Shown here: positions 42,747-51,531 of the stretch, piece after piece
How the letters are laid out: each line of letters starts with the position of its first letter
Position numbering within the stretch: the first letter of the stretch is position 1
Source of the DNA: Amphibacillus sp052055485
GTDB taxonomy: Bacteria > Bacillota > Bacilli > Bacillales > Amphibacillaceae
NCBI RefSeq assembly: GCF_052055485.1
Contig: NZ_CP197171.1
Coordinates: 1,488,001 to 1,552,000 of the forward strand
Direction of reading: 5' to 3'
DNA: 64,000 nt
Program-made: the position numbers and the translations under genes
Notes under the pieces: generated by a model
The model's input: only the letters and a program-made list of their open reading frames with translations
Database searches by the model: none
What the model was told of the DNA's origin: nothing

Positions 42747-43445
42747 ATGTTATCACATGCTCACGGAGGGAATTGTCATTCAATGCAAGGCTGTGTTCAG
42801 TTAGTTCCCATTTTTAATCATCTGGAAAGTGAACAAATGGAAGAAGTTATGAATGTGGTTCACTCGACCAATTACGAAGCTGGTGATCATCTATTTCATG
42901 CTGGTGATCAATCGGATGCATTATATGTCGTCCATACTGGAAAAGTACGAGTCTATCGCTTATCAGCGACAGGCAAGGAGCAGTTAATACGCTTGCTATT
43001 ACCAGGTGATTTCACCGGAGAATTAGCTTTATTTCAAGAAGGCGAGCATGAATCTTATGCTGAAATTATTGAGACAGCTCATATTTGCCGTATTTCTCGA
43101 TCAGATTTACAAGCATTGATTGAACGTTTTCCGAAGATATCGATTCATATCTTGAATGAATTGGCCACGAGACTGGAAAAGGCTGAACAACAAACAACGC
43201 GTTTTGCAACTGAAAAAGTTCAAGTTCGCTTAGCCCATTTTTTAACTGAGTTAATATCCCCTGTTGAATCAGAAGCAGAAATCATATTGCCGATGACTAG
43301 AAAAGACTTAGCTGCCCACTTAGGTACGACTCCTGAAACGATTAGTCGAACGCTATCTAGTTTTGAAAAAGCAGGTTATTTAACACAAAAAGGTCATAAA
43401 AAGTTGATCATTCATGATATCGATCAGTTATTACTTGATGTTTGA
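42747..43445 (+). CDS. Crp/Fnr family transcriptional regulator
   Basis: A 232-residue regulator: cyclic-nucleotide-binding-like beta-barrel (about 20-135, GDQSDALYVVHTGKVRVYR), dimer helix and winged HTH (about 165-225, TRKDLAAHLGTTPETISRTLSSFEKAGYL). The recognition helix ETISR fits the TTGAT-type half-site. The N-terminus MLSHAHGGNCHSMQGC carries Cys10 and Cys16 plus several His, hinting at a metal- or redox-sensing site of the FNR/FLP kind, but fewer Cys than a classical FNR cluster. ATG follows AAGGAGG. It is the obvious candidate to act on the FNR box at 42214-42227. Confidence 0.9.
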   Translation: MLSHAHGGNCHSMQGCVQLVPIFNHLESEQMEEVMNVVHSTNYEAGDHLFHAGDQSDALYVVHTGKVRVYRLSATGKEQLIRLLLPGDFTGELALFQEGEHESYAEIIETAHICRISRSDLQALIERFPKISIHILNELATRLEKAEQQTTRFATEKVQVRLAHFLTELISPVESEAEIILPMTRKDLAAHLGTTPETISRTLSSFEKAGYLTQKGHKKLIIHDIDQLLLDV

Positions 43446-43476
43446 CGAATCGCCCTATATTAAAAAATAACAAACG

Positions 43477-43515
43477 AACTCATCAAATAGTCCTCACTTA
43501 TTTGATGAGTTTTTC
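43477..43515 (+). terminator. Terminator after the Crp/Fnr gene
   Basis: AACTCATCAAATA / TATTTGATGAGTT perfect 13-bp stem followed by a T-run. Confidence 0.9.
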
Positions 43516-43635
43516 ATTTTTTTGATTTATCACATAAATTGTACAAATAAAAATGAGATAATAGACGTAAATTTATATTGAATGAACAAAAAAGTGTATA
43601 TGAGGAATAGTTTTATAGGCACAAAGATACTATTT

Positions 43636-43862
43636 TATTACAGATAACCGTCCGTAAAACTCAGGGCAACACTTGGGGTTACGTACGGTTACTCATCCCA
43701 TCGAAAAGACCCGGGAATGGGACTCGGAATAAGTAAGCCACTTATTCTTTCGATGCAAATACTTCGTAGCTTTCCTTGGTGCGGTTACTCGTCCCACCAG
43801 AAACATTTGCATGACCTAGATCCTGTAGGCTTAACGCCCACTGATTGAAGTTTCGTTTTATC
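43636..43862 (+). repeat. Dispersed intergenic repeat, longest copy (copy 3)
   Basis: Begins TTATTACAGATAACCGTCCG, continues with ACTCAGGGCAACAC, then an inner part including an AATAAGTAAGCCACTTATT hairpin and CTTCGTAGCTTTCC, then CGGTTACTCGTCCCACCAGA, GCATGACCTAGATCCTG and ACTGATTGAAGTTTCGTTTT. The two ends match copy 2; the centre matches parts of copy 1. It has no ORF. The remaining DNA of 43863-44326 holds no convincing gene and should contain the promoter of the ABC permease gene. Confidence 0.85.
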
Positions 43863-44326
43863 TAATAGGGGAGAAAGGGAATCACTATAAATGATCTAAA
43901 TTATGAATAAAATTCCAATCCATAATTAAAAAACTTTTGATAAACTAATCCTATCAAGTTTGTGTTAGATATTATTTTTATTCAGTGAGGGAAGGAGAAA
44001 AATTAAAAGAATCGATTACGGTGAATGAGGTTATTTTTGATCAGTTAGTTCATAGAAGATTTGATACTAAAATGAAGGCGTATAATGGTAAGGAGAATAC
44101 ATCCTGACAGGGAAAACCCTTATTGATAAAAAGCTCAAGAAGATTTCTCGTTAGTTGATGATTGCTGCTTAAAGACATAACAAAGATAATTATGCATAAT
44201 ATTGAATAATTGTTAATGAGTACTTAAACAGAAAAGTCAGTTTATTTACACAATTATGATTGCGACATAGAAAAAAGTTCGGTATGATAACTACATATTA
44301 AAAAAAATGGTAGATTAGGTGATATT

Positions 44327-46939
44327 ATGAATCAATTTATCTTCGAATTGAAGAAGATAAAAAGTAAACGATTTTTATATTTATTAGTGTTGGTACCTAT
44401 TTTGGCAATTCTATTGGTTTTTACTTATAGCATTTTTACCAATGTTGATTTTCAATCACAAGAAACGGTCAAAGCTAATCAACTGCTCAATGATTTAAAT
44501 TGGCGTCTAGCTTCTTATAGTCAAGAACGTGGCTACTATGGTGAGAATCAAAATCAACTTGATAATCCTGAGGAGTTAAGTGAAAATGATCAAGCTATCT
44601 TTGAATTATTAGATGAAGCTGAACGTGAGCGTTTTAATTACAGTGTAGCTTCTTATTATGAAGATTGGTCTGATTTAAATCTTTCCAAACAAAAAATCTG
44701 GGATAATTTAATTGAAGTTGTTGAATTGGGTGGAGAATTACTTGTATTAGATGAAGAAGAATTGCTTATCGACAAATATCATATTGATTGGTTAGTTGAG
44801 TATCAAGTCGATACCCTTGATGTCAATTCTGATCAAAATAGTCAGTTTGTGCTATTTAATAGTTTTCAATGGTTATTTAGTTTACCAGCGATGATTTTAA
44901 TGATCTTTTTCTTTAGCTTAGCAATGTTTCTTGAACCGAAACGTTCTATTTTTAATTTTACTAGAGTTTTGCCGGTTTCTTATGCTAAAGTTATGGGTCA
45001 TAAACTTATGTTGTTTTTCGCCATGCTAATTACTTATATTTTATCAATCATAGGTGGTAGTTTACTTGTCTCGTTGTTTGATTCGATTTCATTAAAGGGA
45101 CAATTAAATTATCCGCTGGTTGTCCATACTGGCACTGATATATTGGTCAAACCATTGTGGCAAATGTTAAGTTTTCAAATCTTGTTTTTTATTGGGTTAA
45201 CGTTATTATCCTTACTGTTAATCAGTTTATTTACTCAGCTGTTTCAAAATGAATTATTTGTTACGTTTATTTTTACAGCGGTTATTCTAATTGGATCGCA
45301 GATAACAAGGTTAAGTTCAGTAGCTAATCAAGTTTATAGCCCATTTGCTTGGTATGATACAGCTAATTTTATTCAAAATCAATCCGTTGCGACAATCTTC
45401 ACGGTACTTGGGGTTTTATATCTAAGTGTTATTTTATTAGTTTGGTTTGTTTTGTTAAAAGACTTACCCTTACCAAATTGGAGACGTTCAGCAAATTATA
45501 CGGGCATTCGAAAACTTTCAAAACGCTTTTTGATTCATTTTGAAGGATTAAAAATTCATCGACAAGCGATTTTATTTTATTCAAGTGCGGTTATTATGGC
45601 GTTTGCTATTTACCTAGGTGTTGCTGGTTATCAACACCAAAAAATTCAAATAGATCAGGTTCGTTCAGACTATTCAGAACAGCTTGATCGTTATCAAGAG
45701 ATGCTGCCTCAACACTATGAAACTGAAGAAATGCTGGAACAACATTTAGCGGCTGAAAATCTTGATAATACTGATGCTATATATCTTGAAATGGAGTTAG
45801 AAAATCTACGTTCGCAAATAGCCGAGGATGAATCGAATTTGGCAATGTTGCTGGAGATAGACGAGAAGATAAGCAATGATGAATTTGATGAGGTAAATCA
45901 GCCATTGAGCCAGATCGAGTCTGAGTATTTGGAGGAGGACTATTTATTCCTAACAGGTAGTGAAGAGATTGAATTTTCACAGACCATTCCGATGAATCAT
46001 TTCATTTTTATGCCGAACGCTTATATTAATTATCAGCTAAGTGAGTGGAAGCAAGAGCATGAGATTGATTTTGTCCCGCCTGGCGGTCCTTACCATACAT
46101 TATTTATTCCAACTTATGAGGAATCGCCACGTAGTGGTGATATGGAGCCGCCACTAAGTATCGACCGAGCGGTATTTGATAGTTATTTAGATACGGTTGA
46201 TCAGGAACATCGCTATTTAAGTGGTTTTAATTTACTTGCTGATATATTTAATCAATACTTTTATTTAGTTATCCTTATTTTGTTAGTTGGATTCTACAGT
46301 TTAAGTTATGTGCGTGAGTGGGATGGGCAAGAAACCATTCGCTATTTAATCGTGCAGCCAATTGGTTTAACTAGAATTTTTATTGCGAAGATGCTTGCTT
46401 CAATTGGTATGGGATTCTGTTTTATCTTGCTTGCTAGTTTGATTATTTTCTTAGTAGGTAGTTTATTAAATGGGGTAGGGCAACTGAATTTCCCTTTTGT
46501 CCAATACATTGCAGATTCAATAGGCTTGTCAAATCCAGACCAATATTTTGAAATTCCTTTATCAATGAATTATTTTCAGATTGTCCCTTTATGGAAGTGG
46601 TTAATGATGGGTGCGGCACTTCTATTGTCAAACGTGTTGTTACTCAATCAGCTTGTTTACTACCTATCAACCTTCTCTCGTAATCAATGGATCGTGATGG
46701 GATCAAGTCTATTCATCCTTGGTGCTGGTTATGTACTGACTATTTTATGGCCGCATTATCTGTTGCAGTTTTCTCCGTTCCAGTATTTGGACATAGCGAA
46801 AACTTTATCAGGAGAAGTCGCTGTGCAACATGATTACACATGGTTAAATTGGTGGGTTGGTGTTATCTCACAATCTATAGCGAGTGTCGTTTTAACAATA
46901 TTGGCTTTAAGAAGGGTACAAAAGAAAGAAAATGCCTAA
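44327..46939 (+). CDS. ABC-2 type exporter permease, large
   Basis: An 870-residue membrane protein with an internal duplicated plan: each half opens with a membrane helix (about 18-40 and 410-430), then a long extracytoplasmic segment (about 45-180 and 435-645), then a five-to-six-helix ABC-2 bundle (about 185-385 and 645-865). The second extracytoplasmic part is strongly helical and acidic (LDNTDAIYLEMELENLRSQI-like). It is about twice the usual size of a single ABC-2 permease, so it may act as a self-sufficient membrane unit with the ATPase 35 bp downstream. Substrate is unknown. Confidence 0.8.
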   Translation: MNQFIFELKKIKSKRFLYLLVLVPILAILLVFTYSIFTNVDFQSQETVKANQLLNDLNWRLASYSQERGYYGENQNQLDNPEELSENDQAIFELLDEAERERFNYSVASYYEDWSDLNLSKQKIWDNLIEVVELGGELLVLDEEELLIDKYHIDWLVEYQVDTLDVNSDQNSQFVLFNSFQWLFSLPAMILMIFFFSLAMFLEPKRSIFNFTRVLPVSYAKVMGHKLMLFFAMLITYILSIIGGSLLVSLFDSISLKGQLNYPLVVHTGTDILVKPLWQMLSFQILFFIGLTLLSLLLISLFTQLFQNELFVTFIFTAVILIGSQITRLSSVANQVYSPFAWYDTANFIQNQSVATIFTVLGVLYLSVILLVWFVLLKDLPLPNWRRSANYTGIRKLSKRFLIHFEGLKIHRQAILFYSSAVIMAFAIYLGVAGYQHQKIQIDQVRSDYSEQLDRYQEMLPQHYETEEMLEQHLAAENLDNTDAIYLEMELENLRSQIAEDESNLAMLLEIDEKISNDEFDEVNQPLSQIESEYLEEDYLFLTGSEEIEFSQTIPMNHFIFMPNAYINYQLSEWKQEHEIDFVPPGGPYHTLFIPTYEESPRSGDMEPPLSIDRAVFDSYLDTVDQEHRYLSGFNLLADIFNQYFYLVILILLVGFYSLSYVREWDGQETIRYLIVQPIGLTRIFIAKMLASIGMGFCFILLASLIIFLVGSLLNGVGQLNFPFVQYIADSIGLSNPDQYFEIPLSMNYFQIVPLWKWLMMGAALLLSNVLLLNQLVYYLSTFSRNQWIVMGSSLFILGAGYVLTILWPHYLLQFSPFQYLDIAKTLSGEVAVQHDYTWLNWWVGVISQSIASVVLTILALRRVQKKENA

Positions 46940-46974
46940 TTGCATGACGAACAAATCGTGGGAAGGAGCTTTAT

Positions 46975-47838
46975 ATGATTTCTGTTAAAAATTTAACGAA
47001 AGCGTATCATGATAAAGAAGTCTTATCGAATATTAATTTTGAAATAGAAGATGGTGACATCGTTGGCTTAGTTGGCCCTAATGGTGTTGGAAAAACAACG
47101 TTATTATCTTGTATGACAGGTTTAATGAAACCAGATAAGGGTTCAGTTACGATGGCTAATGAGCTATTCACTAACACACAAATGTATCGGAAAATAGGTT
47201 TTATGCAGGACAATAGTGTATTATATTCCTATCTAACGGGGTATGATCATTTAGCTTATGTTGCCTATGCTCAAAAACTTAGTTTAAGCACGATTGATCA
47301 AGTGTCGAAGCGGGTCGGGAATTATGATTACCTCCATAAAAAAGTTGGCGAGTATTCACTAGGAATGAAGCAACATTTATTATTTGCTGCAGCTATCCTT
47401 CATAATCCTGAAGTGTTGTTGCTGGATGAACCATTTAATGGACTTGATCCAACGAGTTTAATTCGGATTCGAGAAATTATCCGGGAGTTGGCGGAAGATA
47501 AAACAACAGTATTTCTCTCTTCTCATAACCTGAATGAACTCGATCGGATGACAAGACATATTTTCTTTTTAAAAAATGGTCAGATTATGTATCGAGACTT
47601 AGTTAAGCATCAAGATTTTTCATATTTAATTACTGTGGCAGATCAACCTGATTACCAAAAGTATAACTCATTCATTACGGAGGAAATTAATGAACATCAG
47701 TTTATTATCCTTAAAGAAAATCTTGATCAAGTCCTTACTTTATTGAATCAAGATGGGCATTCAATTACTGATATCGAACGAACTCAGTTTAGCAGTGAGA
47801 ACCTTTATCGAGAAATTTATCAGGAAAGCAGCAATTAA
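46975..47838 (+). CDS. ABC exporter ATP-binding protein
   Basis: A 287-residue ATPase of the CcmA/DRA type that drives the permease just upstream. Walker A GPNGVGKTT, signature YSLGMKQHLLFAA (a relaxed LSxGQ), Walker B VLLLDEPFNGLDP and switch histidine SSHNLNEL are visible. About 70 C-terminal residues follow the ATPase core. ATG follows GGAAGGAGC. The two genes probably export a lipid, peptide or antibiotic; there is no immunity or precursor gene nearby to say which. Confidence 0.9.
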   Translation: MISVKNLTKAYHDKEVLSNINFEIEDGDIVGLVGPNGVGKTTLLSCMTGLMKPDKGSVTMANELFTNTQMYRKIGFMQDNSVLYSYLTGYDHLAYVAYAQKLSLSTIDQVSKRVGNYDYLHKKVGEYSLGMKQHLLFAAAILHNPEVLLLDEPFNGLDPTSLIRIREIIRELAEDKTTVFLSSHNLNELDRMTRHIFFLKNGQIMYRDLVKHQDFSYLITVADQPDYQKYNSFITEEINEHQFIILKENLDQVLTLLNQDGHSITDIERTQFSSENLYREIYQESSN

Positions 47839-47852
47839 TTCACTTAGAAATC

Positions 47853-48075
47853 ACTGAACTTGACTGCAAATTGTTGAAGTTGATTGTATTTTCGTAAACT
47901 TGATTGCAAATCGGAAAAGTTGACTGTATTTTCGTGAACTTGACTGCAAATCGGAAAAGTTGATTGCATTTTCGTGAACTTGACTGCAAATCGGAAAAGT
48001 TGATTGCATTTTCGTGAACTTGACTGCAAATCGCTGAAGTTGACTGTATTTTCGTGAACTTGATTGCATTTCGAT
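47853..48075 (+). repeat. Tandem array of 20-bp half-units (40-bp period)
   Basis: About eleven alternating half-units of the types TGAACTTGACTGCAAATCGG and AAAAGTTGATTGCATTTTCG. The pattern TTGAxTGxAxxT recurs every 20 bp and the pair every 40 bp (aligned in the lines starting 47881, 47941 and 48001). It starts right after the ABC ATPase stop. No unique spacers are present. ORFs in this stretch are translations of the repeat. Confidence 0.9.
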
Positions 48076-48243
48076 AAATTGGCTTATCATAATTAGGCTT
48101 GCATTGTAAATTAATTGTACAATGTTTATGCGGTTAGTTTCTTTCCATATTTTAAGGAATGACTATGTTAGTATTTCTGATACGATGGGAAACAAAATAA
48201 GGATGGACAGAATCTATCGGTCTATAGTCCATTCAAGTATATT

Positions 48244-48280
48244 AAAAGCCGAGCGTCTCAGTATAGATGCTCGGCTTTAT
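48244..48280. terminator. Bidirectional terminator upstream-side of manA 3' end
   Basis: AAAGCCGAGC / GCTCGGCTTTA with an inner loop, A-rich before and T-rich after, directly after the manA stop. Confidence 0.85.
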
Positions 48281-48281
48281 T

Positions 48282-49241
48282 TTATGGATGGGAGACAATT
48301 AATTCAGCATGTCCAGTTAATTTATATTGATCAATGGTAGCGGGAATAATAAAATGATCGCCTTTTTTAATTGCAAAGGTTTTATTATTTGTCGTTAATT
48401 CAGCTTCACCTTCAATGACGCTTAACTGGACAAAGTCAGCTTCACGTATTTGACTGCTCTCTCCATCTAGATTCCAATGGTACACTGTAAAGTATTGTTC
48501 TTCGATGAGTTTTTTAGATACTAGCCCGCCTTGTTTTGTCACTGATTGATTCACTTTGGGAGCTTGGTGTGGTGTGGTTGTTACTTTAATGGATGAATCC
48601 AAATGTAGTTCACGCATTTGACCTTGGTCATCTGTTCGATCATAGTCGTAAACACGGTAAGTAATATCGGAACTTTGTTGTGTTTCTAAAATAACAATAC
48701 CTGCACCAATCGCATGGATTGTTCCGCTTGGTACATAAATAAAGTCACCTGCTTTGACTGGAACTCGGCGAAGTAATTGGTCCCACTCACCAGCTTGTGC
48801 CATCTCTGCCAATTGTTTTTGTGATTGTGCGTGATGACCGAAAACAATTTCTGCTCCTTCTTCTGCTTGAAGGACATACCAGCACTCTGTTTTTCCATAG
48901 GGCTCTTTTTCAACCTCTTGTGCATATTGATCATTAGGGTGGACTTGAACAGATAGATCATCAGCAGCATCTAAAATTTTGACAAGTAGTGGGTAAGCTT
49001 CGTCGCTATTTGCGGGTTTGTTGAACAGCGCAGGATGGTTTTCCCAAGCCTCACTAAGGGTTTTACCTGCTAACTGACCGTTAATAATTTGACTCGGTCC
49101 GTTTTCGTGTGCAGAGATAACCCAAGCCTCACCTGTTCGATCATTGGGTATACTATAGTTGAATAGTGATTTTAACTTATTACCTCCCCAAATACGTTCT
49201 TGAAAAACGGGGTTTAAAAAAATGGGTTCGTTGTACATCAT
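48282..49241 (-). CDS. manA: Mannose-6-phosphate isomerase, class I
   Basis: A 319-residue zinc-dependent isomerase that converts mannose-6-phosphate to fructose-6-phosphate. The opening PIFLNPVFQERIWGGNKL, the zinc ligands in SVQVHPND and GTIHAIGAGIVILETQQSSD, and KTECWYVL are diagnostic of the short Bacillus-type ManA. TAGGAGA precedes the start; ATG 49241 and ATG 49238 are both possible. It closes the mannan pathway, whose other genes lie to the right. Confidence 0.95.
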   Translation of the reverse strand: MMYNEPIFLNPVFQERIWGGNKLKSLFNYSIPNDRTGEAWVISAHENGPSQIINGQLAGKTLSEAWENHPALFNKPANSDEAYPLLVKILDAADDLSVQVHPNDQYAQEVEKEPYGKTECWYVLQAEEGAEIVFGHHAQSQKQLAEMAQAGEWDQLLRRVPVKAGDFIYVPSGTIHAIGAGIVILETQQSSDITYRVYDYDRTDDQGQMRELHLDSSIKVTTTPHQAPKVNQSVTKQGGLVSKKLIEEQYFTVYHWNLDGESSQIREADFVQLSVIEGEAELTTNNKTFAIKKGDHFIIPATIDQYKLTGHAELIVSHP

Positions 49242-49699
49242 TTAGTCTCCTATCGATTTTCTTTTTATACTATCAGAAATAAGCAAATTCTTTCGTTGAT
49301 AGCATAAGCAAAACTTGTAAGATTCACTCAAACAGACGAGTAAGTATGTGCTTTTCTAATAAAGGAAGTCCTTCGTTGCTGATAGCACCTGCTATTTTAG
49401 TAACTCCGATATTGCTTTTTACTGCATGGATAAAATAATACCCTTGATGAAGGCATATGATATTTAGATTGTAGCAGGACTAATCATCGGGATCAATGTG
49501 TTTTTTGCTTTTTGCAAATAGAGAATGTTCGAAAAGTCCAATAAGATTGATATATTGAGACTAGGGGATCTTCGACTTATTACTGACTTGTCTTCTATCG
49601 AATATTGAAGTTACCACATCTGTGTTCCGAGTATCTTGATTAGATAATTAAGCTAAGAAGCGTAGCACATTTTGTTGCTACGCTTCAGAATGAACCATG
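49242..49699. other. Intergenic region between manA and a GH1 gene
   Basis: No ORF with a ribosome binding site. It contains the terminator of the GH1 gene at 49657-49686 and should contain the manA promoter near 49260-49310. Confidence 0.45.
49657..49686 (-). terminator. Hairpin terminator after the GH1 gene
   Basis: GAAGCGTAGCA / TGCTACGCTTC perfect 11-bp stem with an 8-nt loop; the T-run on the minus strand is short. Confidence 0.7.
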
Positions 49700-51085
49700 T
49701 TAATCATTAAAGCCATGCTGTTTAGCTAGTTCAGCAAACCAACTGGCACTTTTTTTGGCTGTTCGTTCCTGTGTCTCGATGTTAACGGAAAAGAAACCGT
49801 AACGGTTTTTATAAGCATTCAGCCATGACCAGTTATCCATGAATGTCCATAAATGATAGCCTTTTACATTGCATTTTTCCTCAATGGCTTTGTGTAGCCA
49901 TTTTAAATGTCCTTTAATAAAGTCAATTCGATAATCATCTTCTATTCTACCATTTTTTAAAAAACGCTCTTCATCCTGTACGCCCATTCCATTTTCAGAA
50001 ATAAAGGACTCGATGTTATCGTAATTTTCTTTTAGATTAATCATAATATCATAGATTCCCTTTTCATAAATTTCCCAACCGCGATAGGGGTTCATATTCC
50101 GACCAGGCATCTCATAATTATCAAAAAACCAGTCAGGCATAAATGGACTGTTTGGATTAGGCAAGCTATCTTTTGCTTTGACTCGTCTGGGTTGATAGTA
50201 ATTGACCCCTAAAAGATCAATTTTATTTGCTTTGATCAGCTCTTGATCACCAGACACCGTTACTGGTAAGTGATCGTGCTCAGTTAATAACTGGATGAGG
50301 TCTTCGGGATATGCCCCTTTTATAGCTGGATCAAGGAAACTACGATTAAAAAATAAGTCACAAATGTGTGCTGCTTTAAGGTCAGCAGGATTTTGACTGC
50401 GCGGATATGAAGGTGTTAAGTTGAGGATAATTCCAATTTTCCCATCTTGATCTTCATGATAAGCTTGAACTGCTTTAGCATGCGCAATCATCGTGTGATA
50501 AGCAACTTGAATCGCTTTTCTAAAATTAACGATATTTGGGTAATGAAAGTCATATAGATACCCACCCTCTACTGGAACGATCGGTTCATTGAAAGTAAAC
50601 CATTTCTTTACCCGATCGCCAAAGTGATGGAAGGCTACTTTTGCATAGTTTGTGTAAGCATCAATAACCGTTCTATTTTCCCAGCCACCCATTTCTTGTA
50701 ATTCAAGTGGCATATCAAAATGAAATAAATTAATGAAAGGTTCAATGTTGTTAGCTATTAATTCATCAATCACCTGATTATAGAAAGTAACGGCTTCAGG
50801 GTTTACCTTACCCATTCCACCTGGTATCAGTCTTGACCAAGAGATTGACATTCGGAAACTATTATGTCCAGCAGCCTTCATGTTTTGAATATCTTCTTTG
50901 TAATGATTAAAAAAGTCAGATGTTTGGTTAGGCCCTATTCCTTCGAAAAATCGATGGGGTTCTGTTTGATACCAGTGATCCCAAATATCCTTACCTTTAC
51001 TTCCATTTGCTGATCCTTCTGTTTGTGTTGCAGAAGCTGCACTGCCCCACCAAAAATTTTCTGGAAATTGAAAGTTTAAAGACAT
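49700..51085 (-). CDS. Glycoside hydrolase family 1 enzyme
   Basis: A 461-residue cytosolic GH1 beta-glycosidase. The acid/base Glu is in WFTFNEPIVP, the nucleophile in SFISENGMG, and the N-terminus FPENFWWGSAASATQTEG is classical. The C-terminal NWSWLNAYKNRYGFFSVN lacks the exact SMSKRYG-type phosphate motif but keeps a YKxRYG pattern, so phospho- or free glycosides are both possible. ATG follows GAAGGAGGACATAAA. Its position among mannan genes suggests a role in trimming oligosaccharides. Confidence 0.9.
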   Translation of the reverse strand: MSLNFQFPENFWWGSAASATQTEGSANGSKGKDIWDHWYQTEPHRFFEGIGPNQTSDFFNHYKEDIQNMKAAGHNSFRMSISWSRLIPGGMGKVNPEAVTFYNQVIDELIANNIEPFINLFHFDMPLELQEMGGWENRTVIDAYTNYAKVAFHHFGDRVKKWFTFNEPIVPVEGGYLYDFHYPNIVNFRKAIQVAYHTMIAHAKAVQAYHEDQDGKIGIILNLTPSYPRSQNPADLKAAHICDLFFNRSFLDPAIKGAYPEDLIQLLTEHDHLPVTVSGDQELIKANKIDLLGVNYYQPRRVKAKDSLPNPNSPFMPDWFFDNYEMPGRNMNPYRGWEIYEKGIYDIMINLKENYDNIESFISENGMGVQDEERFLKNGRIEDDYRIDFIKGHLKWLHKAIEEKCNVKGYHLWTFMDNWSWLNAYKNRYGFFSVNIETQERTAKKSASWFAELAKQHGFND

Positions 51086-51121
51086 GGTTTATGTCCTCCT
51101 TCTTTAGTGTGTTATATTTCA

Positions 51122-51162
51122 ATGACTTCAATGACTAAATGATAAACAGTCATCGAAGTCAT
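51122..51162. promoter_or_regulatory. Dyad in the 5' region of the GH1 gene
   Basis: ATGACTTCAATGACT (51122-51136) is matched in inverse by AGTCATCGAAGTCAT (51148-51162) with one central mismatch. It ends 37 bp before the GH1 start and has no T-run, so it is an operator or leader-hairpin candidate. The rest of the 446-bp gap is AT-rich promoter DNA. Confidence 0.5.
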
Positions 51163-51406
51163 CAAGACAATATTTTTATCCCCTTGTATTTACCATTCTA
51201 TTTTAACGGTGTTTCCATTACCACTTGTTATTTTTCCGTTATCGTAGCGGAAATGACTAATAAACAAACTAAACAAAAAAGATAAAGCTAAATAAGCTAA
51301 AAAATGACAAAGAAAGATATCATTTTAATGATTCGCAACTTTAGTTATGTTCGTTTAATTTTGTGTCTATATCAATCTATTAGAAGTATTTATTATAGAA
51401 CCATAA

Positions 51407-51443
51407 ATAAAGCGTTTACAATTCATAATATATATTTTATAAT
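51407..51443 (+). promoter_or_regulatory. Mannanase promoter with overlapping cre/LacI-type operator
   Basis: ATAAAGCGTTTACA (51407-51420) matches 12 of 14 cre positions. Its last six bases, TTTACA, act as the -35, with a 17-nt spacer to a perfect -10 TATAAT (51438-51443). Binding of CcpA or the LacI-type regulator here would block the polymerase. Confidence 0.75.
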
Positions 51444-51531
51444 AAATTATGAATTTATTACTAAATAATATAAAAAGAGGAGGAGCATTTTACTTCAGCA
51501 AAAACTATCTATTGGGAGAGGAGTTATTTAA

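Noticed and set aside
43981..44106. GTG-started frame of about 38 codons (VREGEKLKESITVNEV...)
   Set aside because: Protein-like in part, but there is no clear ribosome binding site relationship or family; it is too short to support as a gene.
47844..48090. Two minus-strand ORFs with repetitive protein sequence
   Set aside because: They are translations of the 20/40-bp tandem repeat, lack ribosome binding sites and have no family resemblance.
48122..48340. 72-residue plus-strand ORF
   Set aside because: It runs through the bidirectional terminator at 48244-48280 and into the manA 3' end, without a ribosome binding site.
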